Origin: Metopolophium dirhodum
Lineage: Eukaryota > Arthropoda > Insecta > Hemiptera > Aphididae
Direction of reading: 5' to 3'
DNA: 64,000 nucleotides
Assembly (NCBI RefSeq): GCF_019925205.1
Contig: NC_083564.1
Span: forward strand, 11,041,491-11,105,490
Below the pieces are notes generated by a model. That model ran no database searches. It was not told the DNA's origin and worked only from the letters and a program-made list of their open reading frames with translations. Positions 50,101 to 61,800 of this stretch are shown here, one piece after another. The stretch's first letter is position 1. Each line of letters opens with the position of its first letter. The position numbers and the translations under genes are program-made.

Positions 50101-53100
50101 ACTACTCCGATGACTGCTTCGCCAAGTAGTAGTGCTTCTAGACCTAGACAACAAAATCAAGTTCTTCCCGATTCAGCAAATAAGTATGATATATAGTTTT
50201 TTATTCTAACTTTTGTTGTTTTTATTAATAAATTATATTAATTGTAGGTCATCGGAAACTAATGAAACTGCATCATCTGCATCCAAAGATAAATGGTGCT
50301 TAAAAAGTAATCATATTATTTTTTCCTATATTTGAACATTTATTAAATAATTTAAAAAAAATTGCTTTCAGATGTTAATACTGGGGAGACAAGAGCAGGT
50401 TCACCCGATAGTGTGCTTGTAGAAACTGTAAAAAAATTAAATGAAGCTGATAATTTGGTAGTATCACTTCGTCAACAGCTGCGTGTTAAGAATGAGGCAG
50501 ACAATTTCTCCTGGGTTGAGCATCAAATGGAACAATGCCTTGAAAGTGATCTACAATGTAATATATGCTATGAAATGTTCATCAAGGTAATATTGTTAAT
50601 TCAAATTGACAAAATAGACAATGATTACCTGATTATATTTTATATATTACTTGGAATCTTCAATATTTTTCAATTAATATATTTAAATTACTTATTTATA
50701 AATTTCTCTAGTATTATTTATTCCAGTTTGATTATTATAATGTTAAACTTAAAAGTAGTACGCCATACCCAAATTACTTGATTCCATTCTATTCAATTAG
50801 ACTATTTACGGTTTAAATATATTATTAAAATCCTATGTGTGACCCAGGATAATATTCTTATCTTTAAACTTGATAATAGATCAATTCAATCTATTATTAA
50901 AAAATAACAATAGAATGAATTATTTTTGAAATATGATTTTCTATGTTATGCATTATTTAGACTGAGTAATCACGTGGGTAGACATCCTCTAAATAATCTT
51001 TGTTTTTTATTAATAGCATTTAATATTAGATTTAATTAATATTATATAGTTGTTTTTTTTTTTACAGCCAACTGTGCTTAATTGCTCTCATACATTTTGT
51101 CATGAATGCATAGAGTCATGGACCCGAAGAGTTAATCACTGCCCAACATGTCGAGTTTATGTAAAAAATAAATCATACTGTCTAACTTTAGACACCTTTT
51201 TGGACAAAATAGCTGACTGTTTACCAGATGAAATAAAAACAAGGCGGGAAACTTTAAAAGTCGAACGCAACAATAATAGAGGTAATACATTTTGTAATTA
51301 ACAAAATATATGAATAAGTTATATTTGTTGTATGATAACTAAAATAATTATTAGTATTAACAGTGGAGGTTAATAGAAGTCGAAGAAATAATGCAAGGAG
51401 AAGAAACCATAGAAATCAGTCCATGCATCGAACATTAGGTGTATTATGGGGTGAACGTGATCGTGATGGTGCTGAATGGAATATTGCGCTGGAAGAAGCA
51501 TTATTTGATCCAATTCGTTTAGGCGATGTAATTGGTAGAAATAGAGATGATAGGGACGACTGGGATGATGAATTGTCTGATAGCACCTTAGACAGGTATA
51601 ACTACAATACAATATTTTAAAATAATTAGATTAAAGCTAGCTATGCTCAACCTCTGAATAAGAAGTTCTTTTGATATATCTTGTCATGTACAAATTAAAA
51701 ACATCATTAACAATTCATATATTAATTTACTAGAAAGATTTTTAATGGCATTATTATAATTTTGATAGTTAAGACTAATAGATACCACTCATTTGAAAAG
51801 TATTGATTCATAGCTTTGAAATGTGCACAAATTGAGTAAGATTTTTCCTTTTAATAATATTGTATCACAAATTGCATATTTTATATTAGATCATACCTAT
51901 TATCTATGCATGTATTGTGTTTGTTTGGGTCATACATCCATTGTTAATGATAATAACTAAGGATTTAATTTAATACTTATTCGTTTTTTATTGTAATGAC
52001 TAGGGACTGGATTTTAATGTCTTAAAAGTGTCAAAAATAAATTTTAGACAATTTGTTGATAAAAGATGATAGTTGATATTATAATAATTATTAAGATTGT
52101 AAAGACAGTTTAGAATGACGATATAAAAGATAATTTGACCCTGGAGATGTTGAAAAAGAAACTATTTTTACACAAATGATTTTTAAAATTTATATTTACA
52201 AAAATCAAGTTTCTCTTTATTCCATATTTTTTGAAAAATTAAAATATTTTACTCAAAATGTTTTAGCAATTGAATTACATTTTATTTTGGAAAATGTATC
52301 CTGTCCAGCATTGTAGACAAAATATGCGAATGCATTGAAATCCGAGCCCTAGTATTGACATTATTTACTAATGTATTTTAATGTAGTAGTAGTTTTATAA
52401 ATTTATGTACTAGAATAATATTTGGTTCATTTTATTTACTGTCAAAAAAATGAATTATTTGAATTTTTTTAATGGATATTTTTTACTGTTTAATCACTAA
52501 CAGTTATTAAAAGTGAATATATCGGACATTTTATACATTTTTATTGTTTAACATAACAACCTTTATTTTACTTTGAAATTGATTAGCTTACAAATATTAG
52601 AACAAAACATTTATGTCAGTACAAAGTGATCTACCGTGCCATGTATGTAGCCTGTATGAAAATAATATAAGATCAGGGTGATTTTAATGTTTTCGTGTGT
52701 TAAATATATTGCAAAACCCCTCTTACGGTATCTTGTTTAAAATTGTTTTCTTATACAGTAGAGTAAAATTAAGTAAAATTATCAGATGGTAGAATATTAG
52801 GTCTTAGTTTGTTTTTCATAGTGATACTTTTATAATTATCGTTATCATAATAAAACCATTAAATCCATAATGCATTTTATTAAATTCCAATAAAGGCTCT
52901 TTTTCGTTTTAAGATCCATTAACATTAACAATATGCATAAATATTACAAATAAAATTACATTTTAATTAAATTAAATGATTCAAACTAACAAAATAATCT
53001 TAATATTTAATCATTTCTATTAACATTAAATTATAAGAATGGAAATAGTTACTTGTATCTAGTATTTTTAATTTCTGAAATAATAACTTGTATTTTTTTG

Positions 53101-56100
53101 TCTTAGCACAAAATTAGAAATCTGAAATTGAATATCTTCTAGAATCTAAATCTATAGTACAGGTCTGGGGCATGGAGATGACGATTTTCAAAAAATCAAT
53201 AATTCAGTAAAATTTTAAATATTTAAATAATGATATAATTACTTAAAAACTGATTTAAGGGCCATACCAACATTACTGTACTTCCGTGATTATGACTGGT
53301 TAAGTTTAGGGAAAAGGACCTATTATACATTTTGTTTAGTTAGTGTGAAATTAATTAATTTACCAATTATCAATCTACTATCAAGCATACTGTCAATATT
53401 TTAATTTTTCAACAAATTATGTGTATGTTTTATATTAAAATTAAAATATTGAAAAGAAAAAACAGATAATTTCCTTTCTAAACAGTTTGATAATAGGTAA
53501 ATTCACTATAATATTAAATCTAACTACACACAATTAAACTTGCTATGTTTATGTTTGTAAGACTAAGACAACATCCTTCTCTTAAGATTATAACTATTGT
53601 CGATCAAATAATTTTCTTTTCTAACCAAATTATGAGTTTGAACACAAGGAGGGTATATATAAATACACAGGTGGATATGGGGAATAGATCCCCCCAAGAC
53701 CTTTTTTTATATACAATATGTCCCATGATGAGTTACCGTACAAGTGTCATAATATAACAGTATACCTTAAGTTCTGAAAAAAAAACCCTTTAATGGGTGG
53801 GTCTAACTTTTATGTATAGTTATGGGCAACTTTTTTAATCAAAACCGAACCTACAACACATTTCCTGGTGTATCTTCAAAATTTTTCAATTTTTTATCGT
53901 AATTTTCTTTTTAAAGTTATTTTAATGTGCTATCAATTAGCATACACGATCAAACCAGAAATTTTTTTTTTTATTTATTAAAATATAATTACAATCTATA
54001 CAACAGTTTAGTACAATAAGTAATTTTGATAAAGTATTTACATTTTACATATCGAGAATGACAGATGGGGGAGGGCACTCAGTAGTGCCACCCGACATAT
54101 TAAATTAGAAGGTCTCTAGGCCAGGAGCGTTTTAGACGTCTAGGGGTTATCAGGGATTGTTAGAGAAGATAGGCGTTTTATTAGTGGATTGTAGTGTTTG
54201 ATTAACTTGGAGTGAAAGGAGACGTAGTAGGACTTTGTTAGCTGAGAGAGCGACGGAATATTTAGATCTTTGTGGAGATTATTATTTGTGATAAACCATG
54301 GAGCAGACAATTTGCCTCAGACAGATAGACTGGAATGCCTGAATTGTTCTCGTGTTGGAGGGTTTGGCAGAGTCCCAAATCTGGATGCCATAGGACCAAA
54401 CGGGTTTGATGATGGCTTTGTATATTAGTAGTTTATTTTTTAATGATGTCTTGGATCTAAGAAGTGGGCGGAATAAATGGAGTCTGGAGTTAACTGTTTT
54501 TCTTTTGATTTTAAGGTGTTGGGCCCATGTGAGGCGCCTGTCAAAGGTCAAACCCAGGTATTTTATTGTCGGGGTGATTGGAATTTGGTTATTGTTGAAC
54601 GATACAGAGGGGCAGTCACCTGGTCTAAGAGAGAACGTGATAAAAGATGATTTGGCTTCATTTATTTTGATCTCCCAGTGGTTTGACCATAATTGAATTG
54701 AGTTTAGATGATTTTGTAGCCAAAGAGTTACTACCTGAGGGTCAGCGTATGTACTCAGTAATGTATGTGGAGAGGTTGGAGTGTCGTGGGCGAATATAGA
54801 GTATAAGAAGGGAGCTATGTCACTTCCTTGAGGGACTCCATCTAGTATTTGGAAATTTGATGAGTAGCTGTTATTAACGCGAACACAGAAGGTGCGATTT
54901 TTGAGGTATGATTTTAAAAGAAGGTAGTAAGGGGCAGGGAGGAATTTTTTTAGCTTGAAGAGAAGTCCTTCATGCCACACCTTGTCAAAGGCCTGAGCCA
55001 CATCAAGGTGTACAGCCGCACAGTAAAGTTTTGATTCCATGCTGGTAGAGATTAAGTCGACAGTGCGGTGGAGTTGGTGGATGGTGGAGTGCTTGGACCT
55101 GAATCCAAATTGGTGATTTGGGATGATGTTGAATTTGTCCAATAGTGGAAGTAGCCTTTTGAGAAGTATTTTTTCAAAAATTTTTACGAATGTGGGGAGG
55201 AGAAAAACTGGTGTATGGGAAGATGGGATATCAGGTGGCTTGTCCGGTTTTGGAATTACGATTATGTTTGAATGTTTCCAGGCAGTAGGAAAGTAGGATA
55301 AACGAAACATAGTTGAAAATTAGTGCTAGAAGAAAGATTTTTCAGGGAGGTGTTTGACAACTAAGTTGCTTATTAGGTCGTGCCCAGGGGCTTTTTTGGT
55401 TGGGAGTTTGCGGATGATGTATTGAACTTCACCTCGGCTAGTATGTTTAGCAGGGAGGGCCATGGGAAGAGGGGATTCAAGAAATCTGGTAATATTTAGA
55501 GTATGAGTTTTATTTGGGATGATATTATGTGGTTTGAAAACGTTAGCTAAGTGTTCGGCAAAAATGTTGGCTTTATTTGAGTCGGAGGTGGCCCACAAAT
55601 TGTTTGGCATACGGAGTGGGGTGGATGGTAGCTTGTGATGGATTAATTTTTTAGTGGCCTTCCATAAGGACGAGTCTTTAGTTGAGAGGTTTAGGATGTT
55701 ATTTAAAATATTAAGTAATAATTTTTACTTAACCCTAATACCAAAAAATTAAAAGGTTTTTAACACCCGAATAAATATTATTATTTTTATAGCTTATTTT
55801 AAACTCTTAAAATAAAAGTTGGCATGCAAAGCCTTGTTAAAAGTTATTATTGATGTCCTAAATTTCAAAAAAATATCGTAGCAATTGAAAGATTGTGCTT
55901 ATATTGTCTTCAAAATCTGTTTGATTGTAGTGATTAGTAGATTATTTATATTGTTTAAACAAACTGAAATATGTTGTTTTTTTTTCCATTACATTTTTTT
56001 AATACCTTTATTCGTGTGTTTTTTTTTTCCGGTCTTCAGTTATGAGTACTTTTGCTCTTATTGTGACAATATGGGACACTCAGCGTCCAACTGCCCCATA

Positions 56101-56133
56101 TCCATAATGGAGGAGACTGGTGATATATGGTAG
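47179..56133 (+). CDS. Gene D: CCCH + RING + CCHC-knuckle protein, seven coding exons, 354 aa
   Basis: Coding exons are 47179-47296, 50051-50183, 50248-50306, 50372-50586, 51068-51281, 51364-51595 and 56040-56133, all phase-compatible (1065 bases). Residues 6-24 form a CCCH zinc finger (C-x7-C-x5-C-x3-H), usually RNA-binding. A Ser-rich linker and short helix follow, then a canonical C3HC4 RING (C166-C169, C181-H183-C186-C189, C200-C203) close to gene C's, then an Arg/Asn-rich and an acidic stretch. The last exon adds a CCHC knuckle (C329-x2-C332-x4-H337-x4-C342), also nucleic-acid binding. It is probably a ubiquitin E3 that contacts RNA or single-stranded DNA; makorins also pair CCCH with RING but in another order. 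Reading through exon 6's donor gives a short alternative end at 51620. Introns 1 and 6 contain transposons. AATAAA at 56257. Confidence 0.8.
47634..47773. mobile_element. 140-bp hAT-like MITE in gene D intron 1
   Basis: The ends are CAGTGGCGTATATAG and, inverted, CAGTGGCATATTATATGG. The flanking octamer ATTCACTC is present exactly on both sides (47626-47633 and 47774-47781), diagnostic of an hAT-type insertion. Non-coding. Confidence 0.9.
48577..49565 (-). pseudogene. Decayed pogo/Tigger-type transposase in gene D intron 1
   Basis: A minus-strand frame from the ATG at 49246 reads MSQKRKLNHLTIADKVHVI, resembling the N-terminal helix-turn-helix of pogo/Tigger (CENP-B-like) transposases, and then degenerates. 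Further short frames at 48577-48863 may be remnants of the same element but show no recognisable catalytic motif. The sequence near 49540-49570, GAGTTATCGCGACTCGACTG, resembles a Tigger-type terminal repeat; the opposite end was not located. Probably inactive. Confidence 0.5.
51621..53950. other. Gene D intron 6, left part; no other gene seen
   Basis: AT-rich sequence without recognised exons or bounded repeats. A 70-codon plus-strand frame at 53545 is not convincing. Confidence 0.45.
53961..55710 (-). mobile_element. Defective Jockey-like LINE in gene D intron 6, antisense
   Basis: Two minus-strand frames (55610-55326 and 55310-54282) cover much of a reverse-transcriptase ORF: KAPGHDLI, then IPKPDKP, FGFRSKHST, LDVAQAFDKVWH, and LDGVPQGS. 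The catalytic YADD region reads YADPQVV, apparently through an internal deletion, removing the second aspartate. Frameshifts or stops lie near 55320, 54310 and 54150. A poly-T run (53961-53972) marks the poly(A) tail. The 5' end, near 55700, is truncated. Same family as the 38.4-kb copy. Dead element; it lies antisense to gene D. Confidence 0.85.
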
Positions 56134-56262
56134 AGCTAACTGCTTTTTTCTACTATCCCGTTATTTGCTTGCGTTGAAGGCACTTCCTAATACGCTTTTT
56201 TGGGACTATATTATTTATATATAATTTTTTTTTACATATATATATATTATATTATAAATAAA

Positions 56263-58819
56263 AATATAATATTTGTAATGTAACTGTTTTAATTATTAGA
56301 AGTAGTTTATGTCATAAATCGGGGTAAATGTGTTTCACTCATTATTTTTCTCAATTTATAATTATTAATTGTTAAACTTAGATGATCGGTTTATGAAATG
56401 TATGTATATTTTTTTTTTTCATTTATATTATTCAGGTCTTTATAATAATAATATAATATAAAATAAATAATTTAAATATATCTTTTCAACATTAGTATTA
56501 CTGCACTACTTTTTCCGTACTTAGTTATTTATTTGCTTACAATTAAATATTTGGATCGAATTTTTTTTTGTCTAGTATTTTTTTTTCCTAATCATCGTTA
56601 TTATTAGAAATTGTGGATTAATAATACTATTATGTAAGGTAATTATATTATTTAAATTCATTTTGTAAAATGATTATATTTATTTTCTGATCATGAAGCT
56701 TACTAGATTTGTACACCTATTCGTAATTAAAAAAATATCATTTATTATTATGTTTTCTTACACATACGACACTTATATAAACAAGCACAAAATTAGCTAT
56801 CAATGGTGAAAATTAAATTGTATGTTAAACACTGCTGAGCTTATAAATATAATAACACTTGATAAACTAATTTTATGAATTATATAAAATTTAAGATAAC
56901 CTTTAGTAAAACTTGATATATAAAAATATTCTTATATGTGAAGATTATTTAGTTGTCTTTATTGAGGAATCTTTTGGAATAATACATTTATTTGTATTTA
57001 ATACACTTGGGTGCCGTGATTATCTGAAGAAACCAACAATTTCGCTACAACTATTCATCTAAATAAATATTTAAATACCCAATGACTGAACTCTGTCTAA
57101 CCAAAATGTATATTTAATGCAACTAATATCATATTATTGTCAATCGCCATTAAATTTGAAAAATTGAAATAATTAATACAGTCATTTTGACAAGTCTTGA
57201 TACCAAATTATGATAGTCTAAGTAGATATTGGAAAAACAAAATTTTGTATTGAAATATTAATTCATAATTTTTGTGTTCATTTTTTATATTTGAAAATAT
57301 TATATTGATGTTTAACAATAACAAAGAAAACTAGTATTTTGATTAGAAATCAATTATGATTACTTATAAATTGGTTGAACATCATAACATTCATATAGAA
57401 TCAAATGTTAAATAATAATAATTGATTTCCTATATTTTTACGATTTTTATAAATGTTTCAGAATTTTAGTTATCGAATAACTGACTTGGAGATCGAATAT
57501 CAGTTGAGTTGATGTGTATCATCTGGTATACAATACAAAATACTAAGTTAAAATCAAATGCTTACCGAGGTAACTCAACCAGTTCCGTGCCTAGACTTAA
57601 TTAGTTTTTAATTAATGTTTTTTTCCTGTTTTTTTATGCATTTGGTTATTTTTGTGTAATTGTAACTTAATTAATACATAGTTTTTTTTTATTGTTAAGT
57701 ATCTGTTCTATATCCGTTGTGTCACTGAATTATTTTGTCTCACTTTTTGATGCGATTGAACATTAGAGTAAGTTTTAATTTTATGGGAGTATAATTTTTT
57801 TTCTCAGTTTTGATTTTGAACATGATGTTTAATTATTAAGACCAACTACTATTATTGTTCTCCTCCTTATTATTTTTGGGGACAATTATTATCATTGATT
57901 TATAATTATTTTTTTTATTAATTAAGTTAGTTTACGTAATTATTACTATTATACTTTTTTCTCCTTCGGGATGGTAAAAATAATCGAATTTCAAAACTTA
58001 TTACTGTTTTGTTTTTTTTTTTTTTTTTGTTTATCTAGAGACACACAATGGAAATGTCTAACGAAAATCAATTTTAGAACTATATTATTGTAAAAAAAAT
58101 TTTGTTTAAATAATACACAGAAATGATATGATGTGTAATAAAGATTGTACTTGATTTCAATACAAAATGTCTCATACAATAATGTATGCAATTCAATTCA
58201 TCACATTTGTATCAAAGTGTTGGCTTTAAATGTTATTTAAGCTGCTCATTACTATTTTTCATTATTCATTCAATTATGATCGCTTATCAGTAAATTATAG
58301 CGTATTTTTAACAATTTTACAATGCCGTATAATTTGAAATGATGAAAATTGTAAAAAATATGAGATTTATCAGCAAATGTATCTGTTTCTGACCAACACT
58401 ATAACGTAAATAACATTATAAAGCTCACAAAATAAAAAAAAAACCTATTTAACGTTATATATTACGCTTTCTTAAAATAATTTACTGAAATCCTCTTCTA
58501 AATAATAATATTCTCTGATGTGTTATTGAATAATAGGTATATATTTAAGTCTTCCATAACGTCATTCTGGTAAGTTAATACTAAAAATCTGTTGTGTATT
58601 AGTTCTAATTTGAATGTCCATTAAAATAATATTCTTAGCTACTGAATGCAATCCGACAAGTTGTCCACAACTATTGCTATCTTTTGCACTATGGCTAAAA
58701 AATATTGGCACTAATATTATGAGTCTTGTTGGTTTGACTGTTCAGTGTACTCTTATGAATTTTGATGCCCTTTATTTGCCAATCGACCTCTATTTTTCTT
58801 TTTCATTAAAACCAAATAC
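56263..58819. other. AT-rich intergenic, no gene seen
   Basis: The sequence downstream of gene D is low complexity (poly-T and AT runs). No supported exon, RNA gene or bounded repeat was recognised. Confidence 0.5.
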
Positions 58820-58827
58820 ATTATAAG

Positions 58828-59240
58828 CAGGGCCATATTTAAGGGGGGGGGCAATGGGTACATATTCCCTGGGCGGCCAATTTTTTACATGTTTAGGGGG
58901 GTGGCCAGGCAACTATATTATACAAATAACATTTTTTTTTTGTTAAGAATTTGTTTGACCTATACTTGGAACTTTTTTTGCATGCATGCATGACTATGAT
59001 ATATATGGTCATTTACTCATGATAACTATTAATTTTTGTAATTTTTTTATAGATCACAATTGTATATTATACATTTTACAATAATTAAAATAATGCATCG
59101 TCGTGATCTGTATTTAACAAAATTTTCATAAATAAAGAACTACAACTAAACAATTAAAAAACAAATTATATTTTTTTTTGGTGGGGGGATGGTTACAAAT
59201 AATGTAGACCCAGGGTACAGAAAGTGTAAATACTGCCCTG
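58828..59240. mobile_element. 413-bp hAT-like MITE with perfect 8-bp target duplication
   Basis: The ends are CAGGGCCATATTTAAG and, inverted, CAGGGCAGTATTTACAC. ATTATAAG flanks both sides exactly (58820-58827 and 59241-59248). The interior holds G-rich runs and a GCATGCATGCATG patch, without a transposase frame. Confidence 0.9.
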
Positions 59241-59248
59241 ATTATAAG

Positions 59249-60002
59249 TTATAACTAGTTACATTTTTAACAATTTAAAATCCTATTAAATTAATGCATT
59301 AATTACAGTTCATAGTTGCAATTTTAATATTTTTTTATTACCTTTAGTCAATGGGACGAAAAGTTAATTCTATTGGAGTCCATAATAATAAAATAATGAA
59401 GGTCCAGAAAAAAAAATTTGTTTAGTCTATATTTTTATAATAGCAACATGAAGACAAAATAAATCGACAGTCCAGATTTCTGCCTTCCACTATCGCCAGT
59501 TGCTTTAATCCATAGAGTACTCTATACAATGACCGAGTTAAAATTGATAGGACCTAAATAATACAATTTTTACCTCTGAAACATTGAGCAATGTATATAA
59601 ATATTTGACCATCTTTCAGCAAATGAATCTGTCGCCGACACCAAAACTATCAGTAATATTGGTTTAAAATATATATTATGATTTTAAATTGCTCATAAAA
59701 TCATTGTTCACTTTATCTGTTCCATATTTGACTCTAGAGGAAGTGACAGATTAGATTGCCTTGAAAATACAACCTAACCTAACCACTATGAATAAATTAC
59801 CATAACAATATTTTCGAGTAATTCTTTACAACTCAAGAGTTCAGGATGTTTATTAAAAGTTAAATCCATATAGTATGTAACCGAAAACATTTGCTAAAAT
59901 GTCAAAATAATATGTCAACTACCTAATAGACTTAGGAGTATTGTGGAGTAAGGTGTTTATTATCTCTAGAAATAAATTATACTTAAATAGGTTTTCCATC
60001 AT
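59249..60002. other. AT-rich intergenic downstream of RpS2, no gene seen
   Basis: No coding or RNA gene was recognised. A short AACCTAACCTAACC run at about 59770 resembles the insect telomere unit but is only two to three units long. Confidence 0.5.
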
Positions 60003-60008
60003 TTTATT
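60003..60008 (-). terminator. RpS2 polyadenylation signal
   Basis: AATAAA on the minus strand lies 39-44 bases past the stop codon, a typical compact 3' UTR for a ribosomal protein gene. Confidence 0.7.
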
Positions 60009-60046
60009 TGATACAAAACAATGTAAATCATGTCTTTAACATAAAA

Positions 60047-61517
60047 TTAAACATCTGCCCTGACGTTCTGGACAACTTTGTGACATTTTGAAAGATGGTC
60101 AGCAAACTCTGAGTATGGGGTCTTTTTGAGTGGTACATCCTTCCACAAATCAGGTGTCAAATAAGCGTACGTCTTAGCAATAGCAGCGTATGTGGCCTTG
60201 GCTATAATAACAAAACAAATAATTAATACAAAATATAATTACTAGCCACGTTTTAAGTACAGAAGATAATATTTTATCTTTCTCACTTACCGAAATTGCC
60301 AAGAGTACCAGTGGAACCACGGGCAGAAGTGTAACAATCTTCAATTCCAGCCATAGTCAACAGTTTTTTTGGAACAGGGGCACTGACAATTCCAGTTCCT
60401 CTTGGAGCTGGGATCAAACGTACAGCGACCGATCCACACTTTCCTGTGACCTGGATGGGAAAATTACCAAGCAAGCAAATAAATTAATCAATAAGTCAAT
60501 AGAAAATGTTTGAACTAAAACAAATTATTTAAATTTGATCATACTTTGCAGGGTACTGTGTGTGGTTTTCCAATTTTGTTTCCCCAGTAGCCTCGTCGTA
60601 CAGGAACTACTGACAATTTAGCCAAAATGATAGCACCTCGAATGGCTGTTGCTACCTCTTTAGAGCATTTAACGCCCAATCCAATGTGTCCGTTCGAGTC
60701 ACCAATAGCTAAAATACATTCAGATAATGAGTGTTATAGATATTAAACAGATTTTTATTAATTTAAACAAGTATGAAATATTAATTATCATGTTTATAAG
60801 ATAAATGGATATTTTCTCGGATTGTAAGTTAATTAACTGCTTTATTTAGTTAAGCATAACCAAATGATTAATTGTCAGTCAGTAGAAATAATTGTGTAAA
60901 AGAGAAAAAACAAAATCCAAGAATACATTTAGGTAGTCTTATTTACAACTACTTTCAAGAGGTTGAAAAGGGGTTTATTTAAGTTAAAATTTATTTCAAA
61001 TGTATAGTTGAATAACCACAGCAAAAAGTATTCCCAAAGAATAACTTGGTCTATAAAACAGTAATCAATACACTATAACGTATCATACATACCAACAAAA
61101 GCCTTAAACCTGGTACGTTGACCTGCACGTGTCTGTTTTTGGACGGGCATAATTTTCAAAACTTCATCGTTAAGTGAAGACCCAATGAAGAAGTCAATGA
61201 TTTCGAATTCCTAACAAACACACACACTATTAATAAATGTTACAGCTCTTCTATGGCAGGCCGCATGCTGCCAAAAGCTTCAGGCCCGTCGAAGGATGTA
61301 GGCCAAACGATCTTACCTTGATCGGCAACGAGAACAAGTAGATCTCTTCCAACGAGGAGATTTTGCCATCCTTTACCAGACGGCCAAGCTTGGTGACAGG
61401 CACCCATTCCTTTTCAGCTTCCTTGCCTCTGCCACGGCCGCGACCGCGTCCACGTCCTCTGCCGCGGGACCCTCCCCTGCCGAATCCACCGCGGAAATTA
61501 CCGCGAGTTTCTGCCAT
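60047..61517 (-). CDS. RpS2: 40S ribosomal protein S2 (uS5), five coding exons, 265 aa
   Basis: Minus-strand exons are 61517-61317, 61210-61093, 60708-60545, 60450-60291 and 60201-60047, all GT-AG and in phase (798 bases). The protein is a small-subunit component near the mRNA entry/decoding region. The N-terminus has an Arg-Gly run (about residues 18-31) typical of eukaryotic S2. The S5 N-terminal fold follows (FIGSSLNDEVLKIMPVQKQT, then GDSNGHIGLG) and then the S5 C-terminal fold (RLIPAPRGTGIV, ARGSTGTLGNF). Length agrees with fly RpS2 (~267 aa). The start ATG sits in AAATATGG, ten bases after an acceptor; a leader intron (61524-61714) precedes it. Expected to be highly and constitutively expressed. 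No defects seen. Confidence 0.98.
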
Positions 61518-61523
61518 ATTTAA

Positions 61524-61800
61524 CTGTGAACAAGCACCAGTGTGGTATTAAGATTTATCGCGAATAATCATATTAGAGTATTAGATACACGTCACGTCGC
61601 ACGCCGTCATGGCGCACACATGATCGTCGGGCTGACGACATTTATGTAAGACCGGACGGCAAGCTAAACGTCAAGCGGTCCGGTAGCGGATGAATACAAG
61701 TGTACTAGACTTACCTTTGGTGAAACGCCGTCAGAGAAAAACAAAAAGTAAGTGAACGGGAAAGAAACAGGGAAACGTGTAGAACCCAAAACCGAAGTGT
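61524..61800 (-). promoter_or_regulatory. RpS2 leader intron, non-coding first exon and probable start site
   Basis: The minus-strand donor CCAAAG|GTAAGT at 61715/61714 and acceptor TTCACAG ending at 61524 define a 191-bp leader intron. Upstream, the minus strand is pyrimidine-rich (CTTTTTGTTTTTCTCTGACG), resembling the TCT/TOP start region of ribosomal protein genes. The exact start site cannot be fixed from sequence. Confidence 0.55.

Noticed and set aside
54406..54696. 96-codon plus-strand frame
   Set aside because: Antisense shadow of the LINE reverse transcriptase frame.
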